Below are positions 12,720-22,924 of a stretch of DNA of 64,000 bases, in pieces. Source of the DNA: Symbiodinium natans (Eukaryota > Sar > Dinophyceae > Suessiales > Symbiodiniaceae); NCBI GenBank assembly GCA_905221605.1, contig CAJNDS010002498.1, positions 246,001-310,000 of the forward strand. Direction: 5' to 3'. A model generated the notes under the pieces. The model was not told the origin of the DNA, did no database searches, and worked only from the letters and a program-made list of their open reading frames with translations. The position numbers and the translations under genes were made by a program. Position 1 is the first letter of the stretch. Every line of letters starts with the position of its first letter.

Positions 12720-14640
12720 CAAGTCCCTATATTTCCTATGTGATCCCTTCTCCTTCGAAAGGGGTGGGCGCTTGGAGTTTCGGGTCCCCTTGCAGGTCGC
12801 TCGCATACGACGGTCTCGGTGGTGCTGGGAACCGCCGGCTGTTCTTAACTTTTCCTTTCTTTTTTTTTATTATGTTGATGTATTCGGTTGTGTAAGATCT
12901 GTGCTTCTCGAGAAGATACAGCTCTTGCAAAATTCCAGGAAGCTGAGAGGCCGCGGTGCCGCCGCTCGAGGAATTCCTGGCTACCAGGGTTACGTACCGG
13001 GGAAGGCAGAGGGCTTCCGGCAGAGGGCTTCCGGCAGCCGTCAGAGTTTTCCGAGTTTTCTGTGAGGAATAGGTGCCCAGCCGTCTTGGAAGGTTGCAGA
13101 GAATGCTTTCGCAGAGACCTGGTCGAAAACGCAGGAGCGGCCCACTCTCAGCAAACTGATGTTTATTCACCTGTGCGTTGCAGGAGACATCGCTGGCGTC
13201 TCACTTTGCTGCACGAGCACAAGCCCCTAAGACATGGACACTGATGACAGAGGTCAGCACCTTCAGATAGTCACACGTTTGCATTGCATACGTTTGCATG
13301 AGTGTGGCAAGATTGGACAAGCACGCTTCCGTTTCAGGGAAGGACTACGTTGGCTCCCGTTCCTTCTGACACAATCGCAGAGGCCCCTTGGCAGCGGCCA
13401 AATTCGCTAAATGAATCTTCAGTACCTCCATGCGCTTTCAGCTTTGCGTTTCAGCAGTCTGTCCGGCACTCCGGTTGGACTCTTCTGCTTTTGCCAGATG
13501 CCGCTGCGGAATCCTTCCTACCAGGACCATGCAAAGGGGTGGCTGGGGCCTCGATCTCGTTCTCGCGGTCTTCGGAAAAGCCAGGGCGTACCATCAGAGG
13601 TTACACGTCTAAGAGTTACTAAGAGTGCTCCCCTAGAGGTCGAGTTGCAAAGTCACCGGAAGGGAGGTCCTGCCGGCCGGTGGGGATGCTCCCCTTGGCA
13701 GACACGAGGTGCTGGCGCAGGGGTATCTTGTTTGCGGCAAAAAGGTTTCGCATGCTTTGTTGGCTTTCACAAGTGTTAGCAGCTGTTACGAAAGGAAAGC
13801 TCTTGGGAGCTTGTGGGAGTTGTCAGGTAGCTCTCTTGGTGGGGGATTCCCTTCGGGGATCAGCCGATATAAGTGACCACTGCGCAGGAAAGGGCCTAGC
13901 GCGGGCACAAGGGGGGCCGGTACGGGAGGGGACCCCTGGGGCGTCGCAGAGAAGTTGGCTCGATCAGCAACCCCCCGCCCCCCGCCTTGCCGCGCTGGAG
14001 CGACAGTGCCGGAGCATGCTCCCTCTTTACACTCTCCAAGAACCCGCGTCAGTTCGCGCCCGGTCGCAGAGGACTCGCCTTATGCACAAAATGCTTGGAG
14101 ACGTACCAAACCAGACTCCTAAACCCTAAGCCCAAAAGCCTAAAGCTCAATTTCCGAAACTTTGCAGTGTCGGCGCGGGGTTTTCGGAAAAGCAGGTCGC
14201 AGTGGAATTATATAGTTGAGTAAACCTGAAAGTTTCGCAAATTTGCATCGTTCCTTTGCATGTTTCCTAAGATTACGGTCCCAATTCCTGGGCACGATCT
14301 GAAAGATGAAAAGCAGGAAAAATGATCTACTTGTAGGTCTGGTGGATGCGCTGTGACTGTCGGGCACTCCGGCGTGTGTTTCAGGCCTTTGACATGAAGG
14401 TGCCGGATCTGTCACATGTACTCCATCATGGAGTGGCGCCCATCCATGGCTACAAGGCCGTGACTGGACACATGACCATGAACTGCCTTGCCTAGATCCA
14501 AGAGCAGCGGTAACCTGACTAAGCGCAGGGTTACATTCCTGGCCGTGTCAGCGAGAACGTCATCGGCGAGCGCCAATGCAAGTCCATCGCGCTGGCAGGC
14601 ATAGGGCAAAGGATTCGTGATGCTTTGCTTGCACTCTTCA
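12720..14640. other. No convincing gene
   Basis: Open frames on both strands but no motif. A 15-base duplication (GAGGGCTTCCGGCA) sits at about 13008-13036. A short stretch of CCTAAACCCTAAGCCC at 14118-14135 is another telomere-like scrap. Confidence 0.35.
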
Positions 14641-14646
14641 GGCGTT

Positions 14647-15320
14647 GAGTCTTAGATTGTGACAGATCATCTTCACCGCAAAGCGCGGCTGCGGATCACG
14701 CAGCGCTGACGCGGTTGGCAGACCATGCAGGGGACAAAGCCAGTCCCTGGGACACTCCGAAGGAGTGTGTCCTTAAGGGCGTTTCACCGCAGCGTTGTGA
14801 GAACATGCAGGCGCTTGAAGAAGGTCTCGAGCGCATCTATGATTTCAATTCCCCGGAGCGTGCCGTCTTGACAGCGTTGCGGCACACATTCCAGCACACA
14901 AAACAGTCCATGAACGAGGAAAGTCTGGCGACGACGCCTAGCACAGAGAAGGCAGAAACATTGCTGGAGGCGTCGAAGGCAGCATCTGCAAACCCAGCGC
15001 AAACCCAGCAAACCCCCCTTTTTGCTCAAAAGAAGTGAAGACATGTGAAGACATGTGAAGACATTTCGAAAACGTGCCTCTCTGCATTGGTGTCAGGGCA
15101 AGCTTGCTGCCATCAAGGAGCACCTTAGCGGCCTGGAGGCTGGCTGCTCCGAGGAGCTGCGGTTTTGGCTATGAGCCGCTTTTCCCCATCGCGAGAGAGC
15201 CATATCGTGAGAGAGAGCCATTGTGCCATTGTGTTTGATTTTGAGGAGTTGAAGGGCACCCTCCAGGCCTGCTTTGCACAAGACTTGCGTGCATTTTTGC
15301 CCAATGCCTGCAAATGGTCG
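14647..15320 (+). CDS. Candidate gene, unknown function
   Basis: The frame after the TGA at about 14644 stays open to a TGA at 15036-15038. It encodes a hydrophilic, protein-like sequence: DTPKECVLKGVSPQRCENMQ, then LEEGLERIYDFNSPERAVL, then a Ser/Thr/Ala-rich tail. A further exon-like stretch follows acceptor TCAG|GGCAAG at about 15100 (GKLAAIKEHLSGLEAGCSEE), and possibly another at 15245-15300 (ELKGTLQACFAQDLRAFL). No family is recognised. Between them GAAGACATGT is tandemly triplicated (15036-15065). Confidence 0.38.
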
Positions 15321-16039
15321 ATTTGGCTCCAGTCTTTCTGCGTTTTTTCTTTTCGGTGTTTGGTGTTGGGGTTGCTACCGTCGAACCCCGAAAACATACC
15401 ATTTTTCCTGTGTTGTTTGACAAGAAGCCGAGTTCACAGGGGGTCCCCTATTAGAGGGCGTCCCCTTTCACTGCGCGAAAAGCAAAGAAGGAAGGGTCGG
15501 GACCCCCTGCGAGCTCTATTAGGGCTAAATGGCCAACGAGGGGTTGGGATGCATTGGAGTTCAATGACCCCAGGTTTATGAGGTTTAAGCGTTTATGGCT
15601 TGAAGTTTATAATATTTCAAAGCTCCAAACTTCACAACTTCACGATGTCAGGGCACTAAGGACCCATTTGTTCTGTGTCTGTACGCTGTAGTGAGCGGTG
15701 GTCTTGTTTTAGGGCTAAGCCTGGAACGCCGCAAACGTGGAGTGCGCAAGGCTGCACAAAACAATGGGATCGACTACTGTGTCACCAGCGGTTCATTGGG
15801 GGGAGAGCGACATGTTATGAGTTCCGACTATTGGTTTTCAGTGCAAGAAGGACCTATTGCATACTTGTTTTGTGTGTTTGATTCACAGCAGTTCATTGAG
15901 GGAAGGCCAAATGCTATGACTTCCAAGAAATAAGTCATAATGTGCAGTTCCTTGGGGGGAAGGTTCCCCCATTGCAATTGTTATGACTTCGGGGTCTGAC
16001 TGTAGGTTTCGACTCAGATAGATCTTCTCCTCGCCAAAT

Positions 16040-16290
16040 CCTGTCGCGCAAGTCGCCTCCCACACCCGCAGAGAATCCTCCAGCGTACCCGCGTGGAGTG
16101 CCCAGAGTATCCGTGGAGTGTTCGGCCCCCAGACAATCCAGCAGAGAGTCCCCCAGCATATTCGTGAGTGCCCGGAGTGCCCGCCAGAGAATGTGTCCGT
16201 GTCAGTGCAGCGTCCGCCCTCCCCAGACCATCCATCGGAGAATCTCCCAACGTATCCGCGGAGGGCTCGCCCCCCTCCGTGGAGTGTCTG
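16040..16290. repeat. Degenerate minisatellite, units of about 50-100 bp
   Basis: Recurring words of the type GAGAATCCTCCAGCGTACCC, GAGAGTCCCCCAGCATATTC and GAGAATCTCCCAACGTATCC, each followed by GGAGTGCCC-like sequence. Units are diverged. The open frames through it on either strand are explained by the periodicity and not by a gene. Confidence 0.6.
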
Positions 16291-16489
16291 CCCAGTACCT
16301 CCAATCACTGAGTCGGCTGCTCGGGGGTTCTTTACAGGGATGCTCGAAATACTTCACATATCTGCATCCCTGCACGCAGTATTCTGCAGTCATCGTCCCG
16401 CCAAAGCCAGGCAGGTCTTGGGCCCTGCCAAGCGAAAGTGAAAGACTTCGATGGGCGACTGTCCAGGCTCGAATGCCATCATGGCTCAA

Positions 16490-16533
16490 CCATGCTCAGC
16501 CATGCTCGGCCATGTTCAGCCATGTTCAGCCAC
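16490..16533 (+). repeat. Short tandem repeat, CCATGYTCAGC units
   Basis: Four near-identical 10-11 base units (CCATGCTCAGC, CCATGCTCGGC, CCATGTTCAGC twice). They lie directly before the acceptor at 16546, so they are probably in an intron. Confidence 0.75.
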
Positions 16534-16546
16534 ATTTTCATTCCAG

Positions 16547-17776
16547 GTTGAGCCAAGCTCTCGCTCAGCACAAGCAGAGTTTCGAAGCTGCAAGGGAAGC
16601 TGTGAAGACACAGGAAGCTGGTGAGGACCCAGGCGACAATAAAGCTCAGAATGGAGGTGTCTCTGAGGAGACGGTCGGAGTCCCTCCGGCTGAAGAAGCG
16701 ACTCCAGCGAAGAAGGAAGATGCCATGCAAGTAGACGAGCCCGCGCCGATAGCAAAGCCTGAAGCAGAAGGCGGCGCAGCTCCAGAAGGCGGGCTTGCCC
16801 ATAGTGTTGAGATGCCGCTGTTTAGAGCTGCGCACATGCAGGCCAAGGCCAAACCAGCGCGTGATGTCAGTGAGCTTGCAGCGCCTTGCCAGCCCCATAC
16901 ATCGCCGGAGTGAAACGTGTCAAGGGCAAGTGCTTGCAAAGAGTCGACATCGTCTTGGTTCCGGCATGGGCTCCATCTGACAGCTATACCTGCAGAATGG
17001 CTCGCAGCCTCTTTTGAGAGAAACCAGCTTCAAGAGCAGGTTGTCGGTTCAAGGGTTGCTCAGGGCTCGAGGGCCCGATGTTTTTTTTTGCAACTGTGTA
17101 AGAAGGATTTGGGGGAGCATTCTCTAGAGTCACATTCTACATGCTTGTCAAGTCTATACAGCGAGTTCGGCGGAAGCTCTACCAAGCCTCTCCTTTGTTT
17201 CTCCATGAAGCCATTGGAGGCCGACGGTGTCTTGGCAAGCTTGAGGTTGTCGCAGCTCTCTCGTGGGAGGCAGCCCATGGCGGAGCGCAGGCACCTTCAG
17301 CTGGACGTCGATATATCGGATGTGAGGACTGCTATGGACTGCTCCGCACAAGCACTTCCAGATATATGCAGATCGGCGGTCTGACCAGGAACATATGCAG
17401 GATGCAGGCTGGCTGTACCTGGACTTGCAGCGTTCTCCTTGCGTCTCAGCGGTTTGGACAGGCACCTCGGTGCCATTTGCTGGAAGACATGGCTGTGGAA
17501 GGCGACACCTTCCTGCCCACCAGGCCCAAAGCCGGATTCGGCACGGGGCGAACGGCACGGGGGGCACGGCACGGGGGCACGGGGCAGGACAACCTGAACC
17601 ACCTGAACCTCTTCAAGGAGCAGAAGGAGCAGAGCCCTCCTGATGAGCGACTTTGGAGTCGGCGAGGGGCTTTATGGGCTTTCTACATCTTCTACGACTT
17701 GTTAAGATCTGTTAAGCATTTTAGGCATCCGGCCAGGGAGTTAAGGAGAATGAATCGGTGTCTGCTAACGTGTTAG
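16547..17776 (+). CDS. Candidate gene with acidic low-complexity region
   Basis: After the acceptor TTCCAG|G at 16546 an exon of about 250 bp encodes a helical start (LSQALAQHKQSFEAAREAV) and an acidic Glu/Ala/Lys-rich linker (PAEEATPAKKEDAMQVDEPA). Linkers of this kind are common in many eukaryotic regulatory proteins and do not identify a family. Later exon-like stretches are at about 17205-17345 (PLEADGVLASLRLSQLSRG) and 17490-17660 (MAVEGDTFLPTRPKAGFGTG and NLNHLNLFKEQKEQSPPDER). The last is interrupted by a GGCACGGGG short repeat (17537-17587). Exon joins were not resolved. Confidence 0.35.
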
Positions 17777-18011
17777 GAATGGTCCGTTGCCGCACCAGTC
17801 CCCTCCCAGGCTGGCTGAAAAATTCTGTGTAAATCATACAGGACACGTGCTGTTGTTGTGCAGGCAACCCTCTCCCACATCCTGGGAAGGCTACGCATGT
17901 GCGGAATCTGCAGAGGCTGGCTTGCAGATGGCGTTCACGCACTTGCGTCTTCTACAGGATAGTTCTCCATAGTTCTCCGTGAAAGGGGGGAAAGGAACGG
18001 GCCGCACCCCC

Positions 18012-18125
18012 CCCCATTTGCAAACACAATGCTCGCATCATGGGTTTCGAAAAGGCTCATCAGCTTTGCAGCAAGCTTGCTCCATTTGCAAGCACAATGC
18101 TCGATGGGTTTCACTCGAACTCGAT
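18012..18125. repeat. Dispersed short repeat, copies 1 and 2
   Basis: Two copies of a module that begins with a C-run and CATTTGCAAACACAATGC, then CTCGCATCATGGGTTTCGAA, and ends with AAGCTTGC. The second copy is shorter. Three related copies lie at 20224-20475. Confidence 0.7.
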
Positions 18126-18949
18126 TCCGCAGCGGTCTGGTCTGACCTACTAGCTAGCTGTAGCTCATGACATATGTCACGGCCGCTCTGTGGCGGCGGT
18201 TAACAGCTTCGGGTATGGACATGCAAGGCAACTGCACAGGAACCGAAGTTCAACAAACTGTGCAGTACAGGGTCTCCAGCGCTCACAGTCGCTCAACCTA
18301 GCGTTCTCGCACTTACTAACTAGGGAGTAGACTGTGACAGCTCAGCTGAACAGTGAATGAATTGTCAAAACGAAGAAATGAAAAACACATCACGCCACTC
18401 TGCCTTGGGCAGGGGGCCGGAAACGGCAACCCCGAGACAAGTGCTGCGCAAGCCCTGTACACTGTACAACGTCAGGACTGAGCTACAAAATGGTCAGCTC
18501 AATGATGGATCTCACTCATGAAAAGCAGTCAGTTGAGGACCTCCATGGAGGGACGGACTCAGAGTCCACTCGAGCATCGAAATGCACTCCACAGGCCAAT
18601 TTCAAGCGAAACGGAGTCCACAACAAGCCTCCATGCATACCGCCAACTATACTGGAATCACTGCTTTTGGGCAGCGTAGCCACCGCTGACAGACACATTG
18701 GCACATCGTTCTGTCGTCCTGCCCAAAGGGCAAGCTTTGCCAAAGCGGCAGCCTCCATGAGAGAAAGCTGGCAGAAGCACCCCACGAGGAAAGAGAACCA
18801 TCAGAGCAATCCCAAGAATACCTCAGTGGCAGGTACACAGCGTAGGGGACCATCACGTTGAGGAAGCCCACTGCACCCACCAGACAAGAAAATAAAATAG
18901 CAGCAGCATATTGAATAGAAGGGCCGATAACACGGCGCCCCCGCCCGCA

Positions 18950-18990
18950 GGCCAGGTTGCCGTAAAGCCTGGCAATCGCAAGTGGCCAAG
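18950..18990. repeat. Hairpin element, copy 1
   Basis: GGTTGCC, a 9-base loop GTAAAGCCT, then GGCAATC, followed by GCAAGTGGCCA. The arms pair with one mismatch. Copies 2 and 3 are at 19416 and 19471. Confidence 0.75.
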
Positions 18991-19077
18991 AAAAACCAAG
19001 CAAGTATGGGGTGAGTGTGTGGTACTGCTCCAGCACATGCATTGTACAAGCAAAGAACTGAGTCAAATATGGTCAGC

Positions 19078-20046
19078 TCAACGATGATCCAAACTCATAG
19101 GGCAGACAGTTGAGGACCTCCATGGAGAGTCTGGTACTACAGTGACTCGTCGCATCGCGCAAGTTGCCTCATTGCCCGAAAACTCGCCATGGGCCGACCC
19201 ACGAAATCCCAGAAGGGCTAGGTGGGAAACAGGAACGAACTGTCCACAACGAATGTCGTCACATATCCTTCCAGCCGTTGCAACCGAAAGTGAAAGCACC
19301 ATGAGGTGGGCCATCAGAGCAGTCCCAGACGACGCCTCAGCAAAAACGAATTCATCTGCATAGAGACAAACTGTAGCAGCACAATGTAGGGGCCGAAGAC
19401 GGCGCCCTGCCCATAGGCCTGGTTGCCGTAAAGCCTGACAACCGCAAGTGGCCATACATTCATCCCAAAATGCCTGATTGCCGCAAAGCCTGGCAACCGT
19501 AAGTGGCAATGAATAGTCATACAACATGAAGAACAAAAGCAAATACGAAATAAATAAACCAAGCACTGAGCATAGGCGCGAGCTCGCTGGCAGTGAAAAC
19601 ACTGTACCTTGCAGTCCGCCCCGAAGCGTTGGTGCGTACATAATGCCTGGCCAGTATCTTCGCCCACACATGAAGCCCAGGTGATCACGAACCTGATTGG
19701 CTCCCGCTGCAGCACTGGAATCTGCAGCAACCCTCACTTCTACCAGCAATACATTTGGCCTGTCTTCAGTGGCCCATCCAACGCTGGTTGCCGGACTTGG
19801 GACCGGCACGGCTCGTAAAATAAAGAAGAGCGGACCTGCAGTGATGATGCTTGAAGGTGTCACTCGTGTATCTCCCAACCGTGGGGCTAACTGCGTTTGC
19901 GCAACCAGCTCATCAGGTGGCAAAGGCGTCTCCAAAAACATCCAGTAGCAGAATGCCATGCAAATACCATACCAGATCCATGAAGGCCAGTGAGTGCACC
20001 GAGGACAACCTGAATGCACGGGTCTCAGACATATCGCCATCTTCAT
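19078..20046 (-). CDS. Doubtful long open frame, hydrophobic
   Basis: A 322-codon frame on the minus strand with a hydrophobic stretch (VLGLFISYLLLFFMLYDYSL) and a Trp/Tyr-rich start. Its 3' half overlaps the duplicated unit and hairpin repeats, so part of the openness may come from repeat structure. No family is recognised. It is the only sizeable minus-strand candidate in the window. A real gene with an intron over the repeats is possible, but chance is as likely. Confidence 0.2.
   Translation of the reverse strand: MKMAICLRPVHSGCPRCTHWPSWIWYGICMAFCYWMFLETPLPPDELVAQTQLAPRLGDTRVTPSSIITAGPLFFILRAVPVPSPATSVGWATEDRPNVLLVEVRVAADSSAAAGANQVRDHLGFMCGRRYWPGIMYAPTLRGGLQGTVFSLPASSRLCSVLGLFISYLLLFFMLYDYSLPLTVARLCGNQAFWDECMATCGCQALRQPGLWAGRRLRPLHCAATVCLYADEFVFAEASSGTALMAHLMVLSLSVATAGRICDDIRCGQFVPVSHLALLGFRGSAHGEFSGNEATCAMRRVTVVPDSPWRSSTVCPMSLDHR
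19416..19458. repeat. Hairpin element, copy 2
   Basis: GGTTGCC, loop GTAAAGCCT, GACAACC, then GCAAGTGGCCA. One arm mismatch relative to a perfect inverted repeat. Confidence 0.75.
19471..19510. repeat. Hairpin element, copy 3
   Basis: GATTGCC, loop GCAAAGCCT, GGCAACC, then GTAAGTGGCAA. It lies 55 bp after copy 2, so this unit of the duplication gained an extra copy. Confidence 0.75.
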
Positions 20047-20223
20047 TGCATCTGTGAATGGGTGCCGAAGTGCGGCTTCCCAGGCTCAGTATTGAGACAC
20101 CATGTGCAAAAGCAAGAACTACAGCGTCCGGAAGGGGGTCCAGTTGAACAGAGAACCTGTTAGGCCTCGAACCCGGTTGACCCCCTACCAAAAAAAACAT
20201 GTGATCCGAGCCGAGAAGCTTTC

Positions 20224-20475
20224 GATGGGTTTCAACCAACGTCATATGCTTTGAAGCATCCCTTCCCCCCCCATTTGCACTGCTCGCATGATGGGTTTCA
20301 ATAAAGGTTCAGTTCATAATATGCTTTGACGCGAGCTTGCGCGGCTTAAAAAAGCAGGGGGTTGGGGGGGGGGGGGGGGTCGCAACTCCCCCCATTTTCA
20401 AACACAATGCTCGCATGGTTGGGTTTGAAAGAAATTCATATGCTTTCAAACAAGCATGCATGGCTTCAAACGGTG
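20224..20475. repeat. Dispersed short repeat, copies 3-5, with poly-G tract
   Basis: A partial copy (20224-20265) and two fuller copies (20264-20347 and 20388-20475) of the module also found at 18012. They share CACAATGCTCGCAT or CACTGCTCGCAT, then GATGGGTTT and CATATGCTTT. A 16-base G run (20364-20379) separates the last two copies. Confidence 0.7.
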
Positions 20476-20630
20476 GGGGACGAGGGTGCTGTTCGAGGGG
20501 GGTGGGTGGGTGGGCTGTGAGAGACATTGCTTGGGGGGGGAGGGGTGGACCCAAGCCCGAGAAGACAAAACCCCCCTTAAATCGAGAACTCTCTTGTGGA
20601 GGGTTTTTGCCTATTGCACGGCTGGTACAG

Positions 20631-20960
20631 GTGAGGATACCTTCACCTTCTGAGATGAAGGACTCCCTGAAGGAGCACGGTTTGCATCTGCTTGTGTTGA
20701 GCCGTGCTGAAGGGGCCTCGTTCCAGGAATGGCTTCGTGAAAGCCATAATCTCGAGGTCGGTGACGTCGCCAAATGGAATGAAGCACCCCTCGCCATGTT
20801 GGGAAGGGAAGCTCTTCTATCCAAGTTTGTGAATCCCACTTGCTAAAGCAAGGTGGCGGTGGAGAAAAACGGCATGTTCTGGATCGCCTTTGCACTGAAC
20901 TCGAAGGTGGCATGCTTCCTTACAGACTCGTACTGCGCATCGGGAGTGCTCGCCACAGCT
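20631..20960 (+). CDS. Candidate exon pair, unknown function
   Basis: After acceptor TACAG|GTGAGG at 20630 the frame encodes IPSPSEMKDSLKEHGLHLLV, then SRAEGASFQEWLRESHNLEV, up to a possible donor near 20825. A second exon after AAGCAAG|GTGGCG (about 20852) encodes VAVEKNGMFWIAFALNSKVA and a short tail. Both look like soluble-protein sequence with AG|G acceptors. No family is recognised. Confidence 0.38.
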
Positions 20961-22440
20961 TCCTAGAACCTGGTTCAGCCAGGGTATATCGCTCTCACGA
21001 GAGGGCCCATCAGCCAGAGCTCTGGCGCAGAAGCTGTCGACGCTGCCGTGCTTGCCTCACTCTGGACCCGGCCGGTGATCTGAAAACACAACGCGCAGAG
21101 ATATGCACATGTGTGTGTGTGTGACATGGAATGACGAATCAGCAACTCATTCCCGACATGCGGTCGTACCCATCTAAGGGCCACAGAGCTGCGGCATTTT
21201 GGGCTTCGCTTTCAAGCACCTCAAAGTCAGGTGCCCTCGGGTCTTGGAACCATGCTGTCGCAACATGTCGCAGCATGTCACAACCTTGCCAGGAGATCCG
21301 GAGTGCAAACATGTCTCTCCAATCTTCAGGCCTGGCTTGAAGCTGTGGTTGAGAATGGTCGAGCCACCGGCCACTACAGTAATCTGAAGGCGAGCTTAGT
21401 GCTAGCCCGAGTTCAAATCACGAGTTTTGGCATATTCTCATGGCGAACAAGCGACTGCAGCGTGGGTAAGCTGGGTTTTCGTCACGGCTTTGGTCAGTAC
21501 GAAAATAGCTCGATGCCTCACCGACGTTGGCTTCGGAGGTGTTGTCTTCACCTCACTATGAGCAGACATGCAACATCACAACACTAACCCCGCGATCTCA
21601 ATGCCACAAGTACAAGTTGCTTTAGGGGTAATTCACAGACAGCATTTAGAGCCCATGAGCCGTCAGAAGCTGTATCTTACAATATTCGGGGCCTGTAAAC
21701 ATTCAGGATTGCTATAATGTACGGAAATCACAAAGACAATGCCGAAGAACACGCAAAGAAACAATAAAGAAAGAACGGCAGCAAGCAACACAGCAAGGAA
21801 GAAGGACGTAACGAATAAAACTAAAGAACGAACGAAAGAAACGACCACAACTCTGGTGGGTGCCACTACTGATTACTGCGAAGACGACGACTTACTAGGC
21901 GCCACGTTCCTAATCCATCGAAGGGATTTGGTTGCGTACACTTTTCGTGCAAAGAGAGGAAAACATCGGCATTTACGTTGATTCGTGGATTTTGGACTTT
22001 TCAAAGTGAGGTCGCCATAACTAGGGGCAACTTCTCGTGTGACTACTTCTGGCGCACGAGGAAGACATCGGTATTCACAGCGTGGCCTTGAAAAAGGTGT
22101 GTTTTGTCATCGAGTTTCGGCTGGCTGTTGTCTTGGAACATCGGTATGGACAGTGTCGTGCACTTCGCATATTTTGCATGTTTGCGTGTTTTTTTCTGCT
22201 TTGAGTCATCGAGTTTGGAGCTTGGACTGCCTGTGAACGCCTTGCACTGCTCTGAGTCTTTGTTGCGGGTAAGGGCTTGGGGCTTTGCTCGAGGGTTTTT
22301 GGGCTTGCGCTGTTCTTCCTTCTAGGGTTACAGTGTTACAGCTTACGGCTTAGCTTCTGGGGTTTTTGTGGGCTTGCACTGCTCTTGGTCGTTGGGGTTC
22401 GGGTTGAGGGTTTAAGGTCCAGAGTTTTTGGGCCCTGCGG
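20961..22440. other. Mostly no gene seen
   Basis: One weak exon-like stretch lies at 21228-21400 (SNLQAWLEAVVENGRATGHY) without neighbours that can be joined. 21730-21860 is A/purine-rich. 22320-22440 contains TTTAGGG/TTGAGGG-like decayed telomere words. Confidence 0.3.
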
Positions 22441-22452
22441 TGTACACTCCCA

Positions 22453-22603
22453 ACCCACCCACCCACCCACCCACCCACCCACCCACCCACCCACCCACCC
22501 ACCCACCCACCCACCCACCCACCCACACCCACCCACCCACCCACCCACCCACCCACCCACCCACCCACCCACCCACCCACCCACCCACCCACCCACCCAC
22601 CTA
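22453..22603 (+). repeat. (CCCA)n microsatellite
   Basis: About 150 bp of CCCA units with one ACACCC interruption. It creates long open frames such as PTHPPTHP and GGWVGGWV in several phases, which are not genes. Confidence 0.97.
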
Positions 22604-22702
22604 CACACACCGAAGACCTTTGAGCAGCCAAAACACAGGAAATGACGAAGAAAGCGCAGGACAAAACAGGAAGCACCATGCTCTGTTAGGGGCGTGTCAC
22701 CT

Positions 22703-22803
22703 TCTTCTACTACTCCTCCTACTCCTACTCCTACTCCTACTCCTACTCCTACTCCTACTCCTACTCCTACTCCTACTCCTACTCCTACTCCTACTCCTAC
22801 TCC
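22703..22803 (+). repeat. (CTACTC)n hexanucleotide tract
   Basis: About 16 units of CTACTC, reading as Thr-Pro, Tyr-Ser or Leu-Leu repeats. It lies about 100 bp after the CCCA tract. Confidence 0.97.
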
Positions 22804-22924
22804 TCAAAAGCTGCAATTCACAGCATGGGGACCCGACCAGCAAGCAGAAATGCTGTTAGTCAGCATGTGGAGGAAGCTGTCAGAAACGCTGTGTTTCAGA
22901 TCACCTGAAGCTTCTGACATTTGA

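Larger units (their letters stand above)
18490..19650. repeat. Diverged tandem duplication, about 520-580 bp units
   Basis: The words ATGGTCAGCTCAATGATGG and GTTGAGGACCTCCATGGAG near 18490-18550 recur at 19070-19125 (offset about 580). A GGGCCGATAACACGGCGCCC-like block at 18920 recurs at 19390. CCATCAGAGCARTCCCA at about 18790 recurs at about 19310. The units are diverged and carry small indels. Each contains the hairpin element annotated separately. Confidence 0.75.

Noticed and set aside
22277-22859. Long open frames of PTHPPTHP, GGWVGGWV and poly-Leu/Thr-Pro
   Set aside because: They are products of the CCCA and CTACTC microsatellites in several phases and on both strands.
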